A DNA stretch of 64,000 nucleotides. Source: Chitinophagaceae bacterium. Its GTDB lineage: Bacteria > Bacteroidota > Bacteroidia > Chitinophagales > Chitinophagaceae. The stretch spans positions 1 through 64,000 of the forward strand of contig JAMLHK010000001.1 of assembly GCA_023957155.1 (NCBI GenBank), written 5' to 3'. Position 1 is the first letter of the stretch. Every line of letters begins with the position of its first letter. Below are positions 1-8,231 of this stretch, piece after piece. A program made the translations under genes and the position numbers. The notes below the pieces were generated by a model. It worked only from the letters and a program-made list of their open reading frames with translations. It searched no databases and was not told where the DNA came from.

Positions 1-1183
1 TTCTGTAATAATCCAAAATATACAAAGACCCATCGGGTCCAACATACATATTTACCGGGCGCGACCACGCATCCGTGGAGCTAAAGAACTCTTTGTTGGG
101 AAACAGCCGGCTTGCTTTGTAGCTTACCCCGCTGTCGGTCAATATATCCACATGCACTAAGTTGCTTACCGGCTCGGCAATGAAGGTGGCGTTGTGATAA
201 GGCCCCGGAAAATCATCGGCGAGATAGGCGGTAAGTCCGCTGCCGGAAGTCATCGTACCCACATCGGTAAAAATCTGCCGGTCCGGGTTGGTGGTGGTAG
301 GGAATACTTCAGGCGCATCTAAATGATCAGACATGTTTTGTACCGGATCCATAGGAGGAAGCTGGGGGTTACGCACCAGGTAACGTTGCGCGATGACCTC
401 CTGGTAACCCTGGTTGGAATTATTGCTGCCAAACCAGTGTCCCCACTGATTAAAGGTGTGACCAAACTGGCAACGGTTCGCCAGCTCTTCGAGCTGATAG
501 TGATCGGGGCGGAACCTTACTGACTTGCCGCTTGCATTTTGGGGCAGCCTTACTAAGCCGGGGTTAGCCGGGTAATAGATCTCGGTGCCTTCATCGCCAA
601 ACTCTTTTACAAAGTCTCTTGACTTTACTACACCTTCATGCGCCGCGTATATCCAGTTGTCTAACCCGTACACCGGGTTATTTAAATTGTGCTGGGGATT
701 GGTGAGTGCAAAGCCCGTGAGCACCGTATCCATGATATCCGCTTTGCCGTCTCCATCGGAGTCTTCCAGGTAATAGATACCGGGAGAATCCGTTACTAAA
801 AAGCCTTTCTTCCAGCGTAAAATACCGGTAGGTAATATCAATCCTTCTTTAAACAGCGTTCGCTTATCCATGATGCCATCGCCATTGGTATCGCTCAGCA
901 TTACGATATTACCGCTGCCGCTTTTATCCAGCGGGTAGCCGTGCATCTCTACTACGTACATCCTGCCGTACTCATCTATCTCCATATCTACCGGCGAAGT
1001 GATCAGGGGTTCGGAAGCGATCATCTCTATTGTAAATCCCTCTGCCACCTGCATGGTCGCCAGCGCATCTTTAGCCGCTACAGCGCCACGCGATAAATCA
1101 GGTTTTTTAGGAGTACAACTCACCCCTGTCATCAACAGGGTAACAATAAAACAATATACGGACGGCTTGAATAAATGAACCAT
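1..1183 (-). CDS. PVC-type membrane-bound dehydrogenase/cytochrome-like lipoprotein, 3' end outside window
   Basis: Reading frame open from an ATG at 1183 through base 1 (about 394 codons), so the C-terminal part is missing. The N-terminus is a lipoprotein signal (MVHLFKPSVYC..., lipobox ending at Cys23). The body matches the sugar-dehydrogenase-like beta-propeller of PVC-type 'heme-binding CxxCH' proteins: 'IASEPLITSPVDMEID', calcium-loop-like DTNGDGIMD and DSDGDGKAD, and 'GLDNWIYAAHEG'. It is clearly paralogous to the complete protein at 15918-18221, which has a C-terminal cytochrome c domain. That part would lie outside this window, so heme binding cannot be confirmed. It is the last visible gene of locus 1, downstream of the ceramidase-like gene. 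Likely role: periplasmic electron transfer or dehydrogenation on sugars (inference). Confidence 0.85.
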   Translation of the reverse strand, partial: MVHLFKPSVYCFIVTLLMTGVSCTPKKPDLSRGAVAAKDALATMQVAEGFTIEMIASEPLITSPVDMEIDEYGRMYVVEMHGYPLDKSGSGNIVMLSDTNGDGIMDKRTLFKEGLILPTGILRWKKGFLVTDSPGIYYLEDSDGDGKADIMDTVLTGFALTNPQHNLNNPVYGLDNWIYAAHEGVVKSRDFVKEFGDEGTEIYYPANPGLVRLPQNASGKSVRFRPDHYQLEELANRCQFGHTFNQWGHWFGSNNSNQGYQEVIAQRYLVRNPQLPPMDPVQNMSDHLDAPEVFPTTTNPDRQIFTDVGTMTSGSGLTAYLADDFPGPYHNATFIAEPVSNLVHVDILTDSGVSYKASRLFPNKEFFSSTDAWSRPVNMYVGPDGSLYILDYYR

Positions 1184-1244
1184 AATCTAAATCCTAAAAA
1201 TTATTTTTAAACAGATACATAGAAAAAAAATCTCTTCCCTTCCC

Positions 1245-1269
1245 GGTCTGACGCTACCGCGTGCCGACC
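1245..1269. repeat. Half copy of palindromic repeat family Q
   Basis: GGTCTGACGCTACCGC followed by GTGCCGACC is identical to the left half of the palindromic repeats at 19491-19548 and 48419-48468. It lies between the ceramidase-like gene and the next gene. Only the left arm is present here. Confidence 0.6.
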
Positions 1270-1305
1270 GGAAGGACTGGCAGGAATTACCTCAATTTCC
1301 CGTGC

Positions 1306-2676
1306 CTACCGTTTTCCTTTTCGTTTGGGCTTTTCCGTTACTACTTCCGGCGCCCGCATCTTCCCCTGCAGGTGATCCACTACCGACTCGGTAAGATCGC
1401 CTGCCGCCCGCGGGGTGAAGGGCGATACCACTTCCACTTCATAGCCCCCGTGTTTCCATTCCGCCTCCGTGGGCATATAACCAAACCACCCGTTGGTGTA
1501 GCCGAAATAGAAAGTATAGGGAAAGGGAGAACGGCTCCGCACTTCATTAGACACTTCGCAGAACAACTCCAGCGGGGTGCTCCATATCGCAATATCCTTA
1601 TTGATCTTAAGGAACCGCACCGGAAGCCGCACCAGGGTATCTCCTGATTTTTTGATCTCAGCATATTTACCCAGGTCATCCGTCCATCCCAAACCGGGCT
1701 TGCGGGGCGTTTCCACAACAATCTCATCCGCAACTAATTTTACTTCCTCTACCGGGTACCTGGCCTTACTGTTCGCTTCCAGTATTTTATCCCCCAGCAA
1801 TACCCGGAACTCACCGAGATTCCCCGCAGAGGCATTGGGATATACACTATAAATAGGCGCCAGGTTACCGGCAGCACCGTTGATGAAAAGCATGGGCGCC
1901 CCTATTTTTTCTTCTACATACTCCGCCACAATACCCGGTGCATCTCCACTTATTTTAAGATTGGCGCCGCTCATTACCGTACCATGCATGGCATAATTGG
2001 CAATTAACGCCATAGGTGTTCCGTCCGCTTTATCAACGCGCAACAGTCCTATCCGCCTGTCAACCGGGCCATCGGGGTTCATGCCCAATGAGGCCTTACC
2101 GTCCACATCTATTGCCCTGCGGTTCATATTTGCCCGCGAAAAGCCCCAGCCTACACTAAGCGTTGCATCGGCCAGTTTACTCCTGGCTTCGGCTATACCA
2201 TCTATTAATTTCTGCTCTATCATTTCGGTATAGGCTGCATCCACGGTATGTTTTATCCGGTCGCCCATATACACGCCATACAACCCAAATGCTCCAAACT
2301 CAGGCGCTGAATGTGTATGCGTTACCGACCACCATACATTCAACGGGTTTATTCCAAATCGCTTTTGCAGCATAGCAGCCACCTTATCGTATTCGGAAGG
2401 TGAATAAAGGCATATATCAGAAGAAATGATAAAAAACTGTGTATTCCCGTCATCCAAAGCAAGGATCTTATGATAGATATGATCCCGCACCCCGTTTGAT
2501 TTTCGCTCCTGGTAACCCAGCAGGTACTGAGCGTCGGATGGGGTGATGTCTGTTTTTACTACGGCAGCTTTTAGCTGTGCGTGGGTGGAGGAGGGAAACA
2601 GAGCAATCACAAAGCTTATTACAATAACAATCTTTAATTTCCACAAATCGTGCAGCCGGATTTTAGAATAGTTCAT
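1306..2676 (-). CDS. Neutral/alkaline ceramidase N-terminal-like hydrolase, secreted
   Basis: 456 residues with an N-terminal hydrophobic export segment (about residues 12-33). Family features of the neutral ceramidase N-terminal domain are visible: 'VVKTDITPS' near residue 40, 'LLGYQER', the zinc-type H-T-H at 120-122 ('SVTHTHSAPEF') and 'NYAMHGTVM' near 227. In true ceramidases the nucleophilic serine lies in a GDVSPN motif. Here the equivalent stretch reads N-G-A-A-G-N-L-A-P (265-273), so alanine stands where serine is expected (alignment from memory). Sphingolipid amidase activity is therefore doubtful. In these polysaccharide loci the family is more often linked to unknown ester or amide substrates. 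It starts 14 bases downstream of the deacetylase stop, so the two are probably co-transcribed. The C-terminus is basic (KPKRKGKR). Confidence 0.8.
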   Translation of the reverse strand: MNYSKIRLHDLWKLKIVIVISFVIALFPSSTHAQLKAAVVKTDITPSDAQYLLGYQERKSNGVRDHIYHKILALDDGNTQFFIISSDICLYSPSEYDKVAAMLQKRFGINPLNVWWSVTHTHSAPEFGAFGLYGVYMGDRIKHTVDAAYTEMIEQKLIDGIAEARSKLADATLSVGWGFSRANMNRRAIDVDGKASLGMNPDGPVDRRIGLLRVDKADGTPMALIANYAMHGTVMSGANLKISGDAPGIVAEYVEEKIGAPMLFINGAAGNLAPIYSVYPNASAGNLGEFRVLLGDKILEANSKARYPVEEVKLVADEIVVETPRKPGLGWTDDLGKYAEIKKSGDTLVRLPVRFLKINKDIAIWSTPLELFCEVSNEVRSRSPFPYTFYFGYTNGWFGYMPTEAEWKHGGYEVEVVSPFTPRAAGDLTESVVDHLQGKMRAPEVVTEKPKRKGKR

Positions 2677-2690
2677 TTTCCTGATGAGTT

Positions 2691-3539
2691 TTATTTGTTT
2701 CTATGGACCTGGACATATTTAGCGATCTCTCCCATTGGGGCAATCCAGATCCCATTTGCCGGATCCTGAGCATAGGCAATCAATTTTTTTAACATCTCCA
2801 CCCTCGTGGTCTGATCACCCGGCGCTCCTATCTCATGACCGGCTAATACCAGCCAGGAACCATTCTTTTTAGAGCTTTCAATCAGGGGTAAGATCTGTTC
2901 AAAGTCTTTACCGTCCATCTCCATCCCCGTCAGCTGGGCAAAATCGCAGAAGGAGGGATCATTGGGCGTTTCATCCAGCCAGCCTCTGCCGGCAATAAAT
3001 AATTCCGCGATCAAAGGAATATAACTCCTGGTATTAACCCCTCTGCCTACATAGGTGGAACCGCAAGGATAAGCAAAAACGGTTGCCTTTATTCCTAATA
3101 AATGCTCAAGCTGCCGGTTGCTCTCCATCAATTCCTCCCGCATTTTTTTGAGCGTATAATTCTCCAGCGCCTTTTCTTTCGCCCAGGAAAAATTACCTGA
3201 ACAGGGATGATACAAAGTATGATTACCGATTTCATGCCCGTTAGCCGCAGCCTTCTTCCATTTATCTAATCGCTTTTCCACAGCCGAGGGCACCACCACA
3301 AAAGTGGCTTTCACCCCGTACTGATCCAATAAAGGCGTACCTACATCCACCTGGCTCAAACGCCCATCATCAAAACTAAGCGATACCGCCGCTTTTATTC
3401 CTTCCGGCCATTGAAAGGATTTTGTCTGCCCATTTGCCGGCGATAACCCCGCCAATAACAGGTTTAAAACAAATACGATCTGAAGCGGCCTTTTAAATTG
3501 TATAATCATCCGGATAGTATTTAATGCTTTTATTAACAT
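2691..3539 (-). CDS. Polysaccharide deacetylase (NodB domain), exported
   Basis: 282 residues. Signal peptide to about residue 38 (hydrophobic run 21-31, then PANGQ). NodB motif 1 is SFDDG at 55-59. The metal-binding HxxxH is H107-H111 in 'GHEIGNHTLYHP'. A later histidine, in 'VLAGHEIG', resembles the motif 5 environment. The family is carbohydrate esterase 4, metal-dependent removal of N- or O-acetyl groups from a polysaccharide. Function on a specific glycan cannot be read from the sequence. The gene follows a truncated Tat-signal ORF (3568-3690) by 28 bases, which suggests that a deletion brought it close to the GMC genes. Confidence 0.85.
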   Translation of the reverse strand: MLIKALNTIRMIIQFKRPLQIVFVLNLLLAGLSPANGQTKSFQWPEGIKAAVSLSFDDGRLSQVDVGTPLLDQYGVKATFVVVPSAVEKRLDKWKKAAANGHEIGNHTLYHPCSGNFSWAKEKALENYTLKKMREELMESNRQLEHLLGIKATVFAYPCGSTYVGRGVNTRSYIPLIAELFIAGRGWLDETPNDPSFCDFAQLTGMEMDGKDFEQILPLIESSKKNGSWLVLAGHEIGAPGDQTTRVEMLKKLIAYAQDPANGIWIAPMGEIAKYVQVHRNK

Positions 3540-3567
3540 AAATTGATATCTTTTGGGGTTTTAAAAA

Positions 3568-3690
3568 TTATAGTGTTCGTGAATTTGAAGTCTTCCCCGT
3601 CTCCTGTTTTGGCAACAGCCCTGAAGCCAATCCAACACCCCCCAAACCGGTCATTTTTAAGAAGCCTCTCCTATTTAATTGATCATACAT
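3568..3690 (-). pseudogene. 40-codon Tat signal peptide remnant of a lost exported enzyme
   Basis: ATG at 3690, stop TAA at 3570-3568. The short product starts MYDQLNRRGFLKMTG and continues as a glycine/leucine-rich hydrophobic stretch ending LPKQ. This is a textbook twin-arginine signal (RRGFLK), of the sort that opens sugar-phosphate isomerase-like or Gfo/Idh/MocA proteins in these loci. After LPKQETGKTS the frame stops, with no mature domain. It lies 10 bases after the small dehydrogenase subunit stop and 28 bases before the deacetylase start. Best explanation: the 5' end of a Tat-exported gene whose body was deleted. A real mini-protein is unlikely. Confidence 0.6.
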
Positions 3691-3700
3691 GATTTAAGCT

Positions 3701-4210
3701 TTACCAGGGCCTGACTGTTGTGCATCCATCATATTTTCCCGGAACAGGAGAATAATTAAAGAACTGGGTCATTCCAATTTCTGATGATAAATAAGCGGAT
3801 ACAATAAGATTTTTAAAAGATTTAAAACCTTCATATTCCTCTTCTATTTTTGAAATTAATTGCACCCGCTCTTTCTCTTTACATTTCATGAAGCTATAGC
3901 CATAAGATGCATTGCTGACTTCATTGATATGCTCTAAGGTATCTTTAAATTCTTTTTTTTCATTTTCAGCATAACAATCCTGAACAATAACCGCAATATA
4001 TTCACCAACTTTCGCAGCCTTAGCTCCCGGTGTATCGGTTGCGGGAATTATCGTTTCACCGATTTCATTAATCAGACTGATGGTTTCGGCTGAAAACATC
4101 TCATTCAACCCGGATGCCTCACGGGATTTACAACCATTCGCTATCCATATTCCCAAACTGATGGCACCAAGCCCCCTGCCACCCTCTATTATAAATGATC
4201 TTCTATCCAT
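3701..4210 (-). CDS. Gluconate 2-dehydrogenase subunit 3 family protein, Tat/lipoprotein signal
   Basis: 169 residues. It begins MDRRSFIIEGGRGLG, a Tat-type twin-arginine signal, and has a possible lipobox at 'ANGC' (Cys27). The mature part ('ETISLINEIGETIIPATDTPGAKAA...' with 'YGYSFMKCKEKERVQLI') matches the small-subunit family of membrane-bound gluconate and glucoside dehydrogenases. Known role of the family: it escorts the FAD subunit through the Tat system and supports electron transfer. The partner flavoprotein lies just upstream (4222-5907, 11-base gap). A GMC plus subunit 3 pair is the architecture of glucoside 3-dehydrogenase, but no cytochrome c subunit is directly adjacent. Confidence 0.85.
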   Translation of the reverse strand: MDRRSFIIEGGRGLGAISLGIWIANGCKSREASGLNEMFSAETISLINEIGETIIPATDTPGAKAAKVGEYIAVIVQDCYAENEKKEFKDTLEHINEVSNASYGYSFMKCKEKERVQLISKIEEEYEGFKSFKNLIVSAYLSSEIGMTQFFNYSPVPGKYDGCTTVRPW

Positions 4211-4221
4211 TTATCCATAGT

Positions 4222-5907
4222 TTAAATATTCCTTCGATTCAATTCTTTAACTGCATAATCCACGGCTCTTGCTGTTAAAGCCATATAAGTAATGGATGGT
4301 CCGGGAGTAGTACCCGACGAACACATTGCTGAACCATCGGTAATGAATACATTAGGCACATCATGCATCTGGTTCCACCCGTTCAGAACGGAAGTCCGGG
4401 GATCCTTACCCATCCGGGCAGTGCCCGTTTCATGGATACATGAGCCTGGTATTTTATTACGATTATACGTTTCTACATTTTTTAACCCTCCGGCTTCAAG
4501 AATTTCAGCAGCACTATTCATCATATCATTCACCATGGCCGTCTCATTCTCTTTGAACTCACAGTCCACGCAAATAACCGGCATCCCGTACTTATCTTTC
4601 TTTTCATCGTGTAAAAACATCCTATTTTCATAATAGGGTAAATGCTCCGCCCAGGCGGTAATAGACATGCTCCAATGATCAGCCGGCTTTTTCAGGTCTT
4701 CTTTAAATTCCCTGCCAAATCCTGAACTGCCACCCCTTCCCCGTCCAGCCGCTCCCTGGTAGGTAAATCCCCGCACATAATCTTTACGCGCTGTATCTTT
4801 ATTTATATTCCTGAAACGAGGCACAAAAATGCCTGTCGGGCGGATGCCAAAAGTAAACTTATCCTCAAAGCCTTCAAATATTCCCCGGGCACCCATTCCA
4901 TAGGGCATATCCATTAAGTTATGCCCTAATTGACCACTGCTATTGCCAAGTCCATCAGGAAAAACATCAGATTTGGAATTTAATAATATTGCAGTCGTAT
5001 TTAAAGTAGAAGCATTCAGAAAAATTATTTTGGCAAAGAAATCATATTGCTTCATGGTTTTCGTATCCACAACCCGTACTCCCGTTGCTCTTTTCTTTTC
5101 TTTGTCGTAGTATATCTCCTGCACCATTGAATAGGGTCTGAGCGTCATATTGCCGGTGCTGGAAGCAGCAGGTAATGTTGCTGAGTTACTTGAAAAATAG
5201 GCGCCAAAGGAACAGGCATGCCCGGCTCCGCAACTTCCTTTATGCTGACATTTCCCCCGTCCCGGGCCTTTTTCTTCCGTGTAGTTCGCCGTACGACCAT
5301 GAATGATCATTCTTCCGTCTGCAAATTTACCTTTGATCCTCTTTGCCACTTCCTCTTCAACGCAATTCATGGGCATCGGCGGTTGAAATTTACTGTCCGG
5401 CAGATGGGGTAAACCTTCTGCTGATCCTGCAATCCCCACAAACGACTCTATATAATCATACCAGGGTTCTATATCCCTGTATCGTATCGGCCAATCTACA
5501 CCAAAACCATCCTTAGCATTGGCTTCGAAATCGAGATAGCTGCGCCTGTAACACTGCCGCCCCCAGATCAAACTCCGACCGCCCACCTGGTAACCCCTGG
5601 CCCACTCAAACGGCTTAATCTGTATATAGGGATTGTCTGTATCGTTTACAAAATACTTTTTTGATCGTTCGTTGTAATTGTAAACCCCGCTTTGAACCGG
5701 GCTTATCTTTCGATCCTCATTAGTGATCCTGCCCCGATGAGGAAGTTCCCAATTAGGAATCATATCGTCGTAATCCTTTATATGCTCCACATCCCGTCCC
5801 CGTTCCAGAACCAGCGTTTTCAAGCCCTTTTCACACAGCTCTTTTGCTGCCCATCCTCCGCTGATCCCGGTGCCAACGACTATAGCATCATATATATCTC
5901 CATTCAT
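4222..5907 (-). CDS. GMC family oxidoreductase (FAD), gluconate/glucoside dehydrogenase type
   Basis: 561 residues. FAD-binding Rossmann motif G12-T-G14-I-S-G17 near the N-terminus, followed by 'LVLERG' (about 33-38). A cysteine-rich stretch 'GKCQHKGSCGAGHACSFG' lies near residue 220. The C-terminal GMC domain holds 'GSCIHETGTARMG' and 'ITDGSAMCSSGTTPGPS'. It has no signal peptide of its own, which fits co-export with the Tat-targeted small subunit encoded next. Reaction by family: oxidation of a sugar or sugar acid hydroxyl with electrons passed to a respiratory acceptor. Context with DUF1080, Gfo/Idh/MocA and isomerase-like genes elsewhere in the window suggests 3-keto-glycoside formation (inference). 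It is separated from the upstream susD by a hairpin-rich spacer. Confidence 0.9.
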   Translation of the reverse strand: MNGDIYDAIVVGTGISGGWAAKELCEKGLKTLVLERGRDVEHIKDYDDMIPNWELPHRGRITNEDRKISPVQSGVYNYNERSKKYFVNDTDNPYIQIKPFEWARGYQVGGRSLIWGRQCYRRSYLDFEANAKDGFGVDWPIRYRDIEPWYDYIESFVGIAGSAEGLPHLPDSKFQPPMPMNCVEEEVAKRIKGKFADGRMIIHGRTANYTEEKGPGRGKCQHKGSCGAGHACSFGAYFSSNSATLPAASSTGNMTLRPYSMVQEIYYDKEKKRATGVRVVDTKTMKQYDFFAKIIFLNASTLNTTAILLNSKSDVFPDGLGNSSGQLGHNLMDMPYGMGARGIFEGFEDKFTFGIRPTGIFVPRFRNINKDTARKDYVRGFTYQGAAGRGRGGSSGFGREFKEDLKKPADHWSMSITAWAEHLPYYENRMFLHDEKKDKYGMPVICVDCEFKENETAMVNDMMNSAAEILEAGGLKNVETYNRNKIPGSCIHETGTARMGKDPRTSVLNGWNQMHDVPNVFITDGSAMCSSGTTPGPSITYMALTARAVDYAVKELNRRNI

Positions 5908-6618
5908 AATTCAGCTTTGTATTGGTTTCGGAATATCCATGGTATTACGCTAAATTCCGTATAATCCCGGAATTACGATCAATTACATCCTGCGGATTTT
6001 TCCCGAAAATACATTTTGTGCGTAAATATATACCCGAACCCACCGGATGGGACTGTAAAGCCCTGATAGCGCCTGCCTCCATATCAGCAAAGAATACCAC
6101 TCTTTTTATTCCTGTCATTTTAAGCACCCCATTAGTGTTCTCAATCATTGAGCCGTGACATATAAGAACTTTGCCGATAAATTCGATCTGTATCTAACGG
6201 CGCGGGAGACACCATGGCCATCAACTTAGGAAACGTGAGCACTCAAATACCCCGGAAGGGGTTTAATTTGAATAGCCATCGGTGCAACCGGTGGTAAATC
6301 GCCCTGGATTTATATTGAACCCCGAATGGGGTTCAACAAAAACTTTGGCACATTACCCCCCCAACTCCGTTGGGGGCTACTCAAATTTAAGCCCTCCGGG
6401 CTTAAATTGACGGCTATGGTGGGGACACGCGCCGGGGTATCGGCCCGCCCCGTTGCGTGTCCTCACGCAATCTTTGCAGGATTTTGATAACCAGCAGATT
6501 GCATAATTTTTCATTGGCAGCACAACAGCTACAAGAGTTATTACACCAAGCGCTACCATGGACTCCATACAGGTTTACAGGGTGAGGGCTGTACCCTCTC
6601 CGGCATACTCAACAATTA
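5908..6618. other. Spacer between GMC gene and susD; hairpins and one doubtful small ORF
   Basis: No convincing gene. A 67-codon minus-strand frame (5945-6148, starts MIENTNGVLKMTG) ends 37 bases before the GMC start. I recognise no family, it has no signal peptide, and it may be a gene relic or chance. Bases 6250-6463 are a run of palindromes listed separately. A further small hairpin (GAGGG, five bases, CCCTC) lies near 6583-6597, close to the 3' end of susD. Transcription from susD must cross all of this to reach the GMC gene, so the spacer may attenuate or process the message. Confidence 0.5.
6250..6463. repeat. Array of short palindromes (REP-like hairpins)
   Basis: Five separate inverted repeats lie in about 210 bases: CCCC-GGAA-GGGG (6250-6261); TTGAACCCC-GAAT-GGGGTTCAA (arms 6315-6323 and 6328-6336); CCAAC-TCC-GTTGG (6361-6373); AATTTAAGCCC-TCC-GGGCTTAAATT (arms 6384-6394 and 6398-6408); and a larger one with arms GGACACGC (6423-6430) and GCGTGTCC (6455-6462) enclosing CGGGG/CCCCG. 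Arms are perfect and loops are 3-4 bases for the first four. Such intergenic palindromes often go with REP-associated Y1 transposases. Transposases of that superfamily are present at 19829 and 35441, but a link to them is inference. Confidence 0.75.
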
Positions 6619-8217
6619 TTATTTCCACACATCGGTTTGTTCAAGGTTTTGATTCGCATCAATCTGTGCCTGGGGTATGGGATAAATTTCATACTTAGGC
6701 GCATACGGGTTCAGGTCTCCATTCACGATCTGGTCAGGTGTCATGGCCGCGATCTCTTCCTGTAGCGTGCCCCAACGCCTGATATCATATACCGTCGTAA
6801 ACTCCCCTGTTAATTCCAGCCGTCTTTCCAGCCTTACTGCTGCACGCATTTCCGCCTGACCCGATGCAATGGATAAAGAAGCATGTGCACGCTGTCTTAC
6901 CCGGTTCAAATGAGGTAAAGCATCTCCGGGTCTGCCATCTTCCGTAAGCGCCTCGGCAAGACACAGCAATACATCGGAAAATCTCAACTCAATCAAATCG
7001 GTACTATAGCCCGTGTTCGAAGCACCGGAAGGACGGGCTACCCGCGCCAGCTTACCATACGCCAGGCCGGCACGTACGCTACCATTTCCAAATATAGCGC
7101 CGGTGCGTTGATTGATATAGTGCTTTTCGGCAGGGTTATAGATAATGCTGTCTCCGGTCCGCGCATCACCATCCGGTCCCTTAAATGCATAACGCTCTAC
7201 CAGGGTAAAATCACGGCGGGTATCATCCGGTTCAAACAATTGATAAAAATCGTAAGTAAGTCCAAACCAGGTTTGCTCATCATTGTTCACTAATCCTCTG
7301 GGGAATAAGAAAAAGGGAAAGATGCTTCCATTGTTACTAACCGCATTGATAAAATAGCCGAAGGAAAGTAATATTTCTTTATTCCTCTCCTTGTTGAGCG
7401 CAAAAACATCTGCAAAATCATCTATCAGACCCAAATTATATTTGGCTTCATTGGCTGCTCCTACCACTTCCTGTAATTTATCGGCCGCCATTTTAAAATA
7501 TTCCGTTTTATTCAGCGGCTTGCCTGCTATATGCAGGTATACTTTCCCCAACATGGCCTTTGCCGTCCCCGCCGATATACGCCCAACATCTGCCCCGGTC
7601 CATTTATCGGGTAAATTACCTTCCGCAAACTTCAGATCTTCCACTATAAAATTATACGTCTCTTCCGTAGTGGCTCTTCCTCCATATATCAGATCACTCT
7701 GCTCCAGGGAGGTTATCTCCCGGTCTATCACAGGCACACCACCAAAATTTCTTACCAGGTTAAAATAAGAATAGGCCCTTAAAAAACGGGCTTCTGCCTT
7801 GTAAACATTGGCTACAGCAGGATCAGACACCGCCTTATCCGCATTAGCGATCACCGAATTGGCGCGGGATACCACCTGGTAACCACGGCTCCATACCACA
7901 GAGGGTACTCCGTCACTAGGCTGGTTACCAAATTTATAAAAGGGATCAAAATAGGTGGCGCCATGAAGACCGGAAGTAGCATAACGATGACCCGATTCAC
8001 TCAATACGAACCGGTAAAAAGCCCCGGTCCAGGAGCTGGCTATCCAACTATGATATACGCCATAAGTCGCTTTTTTCAAACCCGCCTCATCTACAAATAT
8101 ATTATCCGTTGACAAGGAGGAGAAAGGCACTTCCTCCAACCCTTTTTTGCACGACAGGGAGCTTATCGTTATCAACAATACGATCCAATGATATATTCTG
8201 AGTTTCATATATAACAA
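6619..8217 (-). CDS. SusD/RagB family nutrient-binding lipoprotein (locus 1)
   Basis: 532 residues. Lipoprotein signal with Cys23 after 'ITISSL'; translation could also begin at the in-frame Met4. SusD features: 'NIFVDEAGLKKATYGVYHSW' near the N-terminus, tetratricopeptide-like helices ('KAEARFLRAYSYFNLVRNFGG'), and the C-terminal 'RLELTGEFTTVYDIRRWGTL' and 'YPIPQAQIDANQNLEQ' signature. It forms the surface lid over the partner SusC barrel (8232-11687, 14-base gap) and binds the imported oligosaccharide. It is the last gene before the hairpin-rich spacer. The ligand cannot be deduced. Confidence 0.93.
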   Translation of the reverse strand: MLYMKLRIYHWIVLLITISSLSCKKGLEEVPFSSLSTDNIFVDEAGLKKATYGVYHSWIASSWTGAFYRFVLSESGHRYATSGLHGATYFDPFYKFGNQPSDGVPSVVWSRGYQVVSRANSVIANADKAVSDPAVANVYKAEARFLRAYSYFNLVRNFGGVPVIDREITSLEQSDLIYGGRATTEETYNFIVEDLKFAEGNLPDKWTGADVGRISAGTAKAMLGKVYLHIAGKPLNKTEYFKMAADKLQEVVGAANEAKYNLGLIDDFADVFALNKERNKEILLSFGYFINAVSNNGSIFPFFLFPRGLVNNDEQTWFGLTYDFYQLFEPDDTRRDFTLVERYAFKGPDGDARTGDSIIYNPAEKHYINQRTGAIFGNGSVRAGLAYGKLARVARPSGASNTGYSTDLIELRFSDVLLCLAEALTEDGRPGDALPHLNRVRQRAHASLSIASGQAEMRAAVRLERRLELTGEFTTVYDIRRWGTLQEEIAAMTPDQIVNGDLNPYAPKYEIYPIPQAQIDANQNLEQTDVWK

Positions 8218-8231
8218 TTTTGTCTTTATAG

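Noticed and set aside
5945-6148. 67-codon minus-strand frame before the GMC gene
   Set aside because: Could be a relic, but no family is recognised; kept only as a note in the spacer entry.
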